DNA of 64,000 nucleotides from Candidatus Neomarinimicrobiota bacterium. GTDB taxonomy: Bacteria > Fidelibacterota > SORT01. Positions 62,126-64,000 of this stretch are shown piece after piece. The first letter of the stretch is position 1. Each line of letters starts with the position of its first letter. The notes below the pieces were generated by a model, which saw only the letters and a program-made list of their open reading frames with translations, was not told the origin of the DNA and made no database searches. The stretch is taken from positions 1 through 64,000 of the forward strand of contig JACZTG010000004.1 in NCBI GenBank assembly GCA_022573815.1, written 5' to 3'. The position numbers were made by a program, and so were the translations under genes.

Positions 62126-63427
62126 CTAATCCAATTTTGCCCGCACGTCGTATGCTGATGCCGAAATTATGCGAGCGTTTACAAATGAGCCGGCAACCAA
62201 CTTTTCATTTAATACGACAATGTTATCTATCTCAGGAGCGTCCTTATAAGATCTGCCGATTGACAAGCCTTCATCCTCCTTGTATTCATCGATCAACACT
62301 TTATAGCTTTTTCCGATCATATCCTCATTTTTACGATGAGAGATCTCCTGCTGCAATAGCATTATCTTATCCATTCTCTCCGTCTTAAGGTCTTTGGAGA
62401 CATCATCATTAAGAAAGACAGCAGGAGTATTTTCTTCGTGTGAATACGTAAATACACCCAGCCTGTCAAATTCAGCTTCTTCAATAAAGTCATAAAGTTC
62501 CTGAAATTCTTCTTCACTTTCCCCCGGATAACCGACTATTATAGACGTTCTAAGGGAGATGTCCTTAATTATTTTTCGGATATCTTTCAACAGCTTTCTT
62601 ATTTTTACGCCGTCAGCTCCTCTACGCATGGATTTCAATATTCTGTTATTAATATGTTGAATTGGCATATCAATATAATTACATACATTCTCAATAGAAT
62701 GCACGACACTTGTTAACTCTTCACTGATATGAGATGGGTGAGCATACATCAGTCTTATCCACTCGACCCCGCTAACTTTACTGAGCTCCCGAACAAGGTC
62801 ATGAATTTTAACTCCTTCACTGCCGTTATTTTGATTATCCCAGCCATAGGTCGTTAGGTCTTGTGAAATTAAAATTATTTCTTTTATACCGTTTTCCACT
62901 AATTTTTCAGTCTCTTCTAACAGAGATTCAAGGCTTCTACTTTTTTGCAATCCTCTCATCATCGGAATGGCACAAAAACTGCATTCATTGTCACAACCCT
63001 CGGCAATTTTCAAATAGGCGTAAAATTTCTTATCGTTGAGTAATCTCCTTCCGGGACGGGCATAATGAGCGGCTTCGCTTCCACCGAGATGGGTAAGTAT
63101 TTTTCGGAAATCTTCTACACCGAAAAAGGCGTCAACTTCGGGAAGATCTCTCCTTAATTCAAATTCGTATCGTTGTGAAAGGCATCCTGCTACAAGAACT
63201 TCTGTTGTCTTACCAGATTCTTTCAACCTTGTCGCATCAAGAATCGTTTCTATGGAATTTTCTCGAGCGCTTTCAATAAAACCACAGGTGTTCACTATTA
63301 TGACATCAGCGTCGCTTTCGTCGTTGACTAAGTTAAAACCGGCTCGCTCAATTCCTTTACTCATTACCTCCGAGTCCACTTCGTTCTTCGGACACCCAAG
63401 AGTTACGATTTTTATATTTTTACTCAC
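62126..63427 (-). CDS. rimO: Ribosomal protein S12 methylthiotransferase RimO
   Basis: Radical SAM enzyme that adds a methylthio group to the conserved Asp of ribosomal protein S12. The frame opens at 63472, but conserved sequence begins at SKNIKIVTLGCPKNEVDSE, so the GTG at 63427 is preferred (433 residues, near the E. coli 441). It overlaps the ftsY stop region and has GGGGAAGG just upstream. N-terminal MTTase domain Cys are in LGCPKN, NTCGFIE and AGCLSQRYE. The radical SAM CDNECSFC cluster lies near 147 and a TRAM domain closes the protein. RimO rather than MiaB is favoured by the LGCPKN motif. Confidence 0.96.
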   Translation of the reverse strand: MSKNIKIVTLGCPKNEVDSEVMSKGIERAGFNLVNDESDADVIIVNTCGFIESARENSIETILDATRLKESGKTTEVLVAGCLSQRYEFELRRDLPEVDAFFGVEDFRKILTHLGGSEAAHYARPGRRLLNDKKFYAYLKIAEGCDNECSFCAIPMMRGLQKSRSLESLLEETEKLVENGIKEIILISQDLTTYGWDNQNNGSEGVKIHDLVRELSKVSGVEWIRLMYAHPSHISEELTSVVHSIENVCNYIDMPIQHINNRILKSMRRGADGVKIRKLLKDIRKIIKDISLRTSIIVGYPGESEEEFQELYDFIEEAEFDRLGVFTYSHEENTPAVFLNDDVSKDLKTERMDKIMLLQQEISHRKNEDMIGKSYKVLIDEYKEDEGLSIGRSYKDAPEIDNIVVLNEKLVAGSFVNARIISASAYDVRAKLD

Positions 63428-64000
63428 TACCTTCCCCGAAAAATAATGATGAAGCAAATGCCTCCGCTTCAAATGGCTCCAAATCTTCCAAATCTTCTCC
63501 TACACCAATATACTTAACAGGTATATTAAGTTCATGGTTAATAGACAAAGCTATGCCTCCCTTAGCTGTTCCGTCTAATTTATTAAGGACTATCCCGTTG
63601 ACGCCCACAGCTTCTTGAAATTCTTTTGCCTGAATCAGCGCATTTCTTCCGTTATTTGCATCCAATGAAAGCAATACCTCATGAGGCGCGCTTTCACAGA
63701 TACTGGCAATTACTCTTTTTATTTTTTTCAACTCTTCCATTAGATTGATACTCGTATGAAGCCTTCCTGCAGTATCAATAATTAAAACATCTATATCCCG
63801 TGAAATAGCGGCTTTCATCGCATCGTGTGCAACAGAAGCGGGATCTGCTCCCGGAGCGCTTTTTACAATCTCAGCATCAGCCCGTTTAGACCAAACCTCT
63901 AATTGTTCCACCGCAGCAGCTCTGTAAGTATCCCCGGCTGCGACAAGAACCTTTCTGCCCAATCCTCTATGTATATGGGCTAATTTACCTATTGTAGTAG
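63420..64000 (-). CDS. ftsY: Signal recognition particle receptor FtsY (partial)
   Basis: C-terminal 193 residues of the SRP receptor GTPase that docks ribosomes at the membrane; the start lies beyond the window's right edge. In this frame the first residues are TTIGKLAHIHRGLGRKV, the end of the G1 loop (KTTTIGKLA), so the gene is certainly open at 64000. Other GTPase motifs are GDTYRAAAVEQL, IDTAGRLHT and LNKLDGTAKGG, and the C-terminal IPVKYIGVGEDLEDLEPFEAEAF is complete. The G4 motif reads NKLD rather than TKLD. It is the upstream partner of rimO, which overlaps its end. Confidence 0.96.
   Translation of the reverse strand, partial: TTIGKLAHIHRGLGRKVLVAAGDTYRAAAVEQLEVWSKRADAEIVKSAPGADPASVAHDAMKAAISRDIDVLIIDTAGRLHTSINLMEELKKIKRVIASICESAPHEVLLSLDANNGRNALIQAKEFQEAVGVNGIVLNKLDGTAKGGIALSINHELNIPVKYIGVGEDLEDLEPFEAEAFASSLFFGEGSE

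Noticed and set aside
63428-63472. 15-residue N-terminal extension of rimO
   Set aside because: It overlaps ftsY coding sequence and is not conserved RimO sequence; GTG at 63427 is preceded by a purine-rich ribosome-binding site.

Overview
This is an ordinary chromosomal stretch of an AT-rich, Gram-negative-type bacterium. It is densely packed, mostly on the minus strand, and holds about 63 protein genes and two tRNA genes. An outer membrane is implied by an LptE-like lipoprotein, RlpA, many lipobox proteins, and one secreted protein (59400-62072) whose C-terminus resembles the sorting domains of the Fibrobacteres-Chlorobi-Bacteroidetes (FCB) superphylum. Inositol-lipid genes, a lysine 6-aminotransferase and the 'CAYYNTFYNAKKYY' TPR lipoprotein also fit an FCB-type lineage such as Marinimicrobia. 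That placement is inference; no rRNA is present. Several promoters read as E. coli-like TTGAC(A/T)-17-TAT(A/T)(A/T)T rather than the Bacteroidetes type. No phage, IS element, CRISPR array or integrated island was seen.

Layout. 1-3146 (+): an RRM RNA-binding protein and leuS. 3247-6760 (-): tRNA-Arg(CCG), cutA, an RNase Z-like hydrolase, a GGDEF diguanylate cyclase, a TrkA-type channel and a small coiled-coil protein. 6841-16518 (-): a translation and cell-division cluster, tRNA-Val(GAC), thrS, infC (very probably AUU-started), rpmI, rplT, pheS, pheT, a ZapB-like protein, zapA, rny, folD. 16709-24571 (-): an aldehyde dehydrogenase and lysine 6-aminotransferase pair, rsmI, a CDP-alcohol phosphotransferase with inositol-3-phosphate synthase (probable inositol phospholipid synthesis), tmk and a CtpA protease. 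24724-30787 (-): a rhodanese lipoprotein, a CopD-like membrane protein, a TPR lipoprotein, pyrK, pyrD, rlpA, cdsA.

30965-33396 (+): a fused fatty-acid kinase (FakA plus FakB/DegV in one chain) translationally coupled to plsY. This looks like a compact route from fatty acid to acyl-phosphate to lysophosphatidate, and it is the most interesting unit in the window. 33393-37007 (-): a lipoprotein, DUF971, an aldo/keto reductase, a methyltransferase and a TlpA-like thioredoxin. 37120-46172 (-): a cNMP-binding protein, an RNase HII-YraN fusion, gamma-glutamyltransferase, a membrane protein, a P1-family peptidase, lepB, hemW, nfeD and slipin, behind a good promoter.

46570-59284 (-): a tightly packed run with a good promoter before uvrB, then purD, a sigma-54 activator, lptE, asnS, a LOG-like protein, acyP, nadE, apt, an unknown protein, comEC and a lipoprotein. 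59400-64000 (-): ftsY (cut by the window edge), rimO, and a large secreted protein that looks like a subtilisin relative without its catalytic residues. Throughout, membrane-lipid synthesis, translation and envelope genes are mixed in long operons with 1-4 base overlaps.
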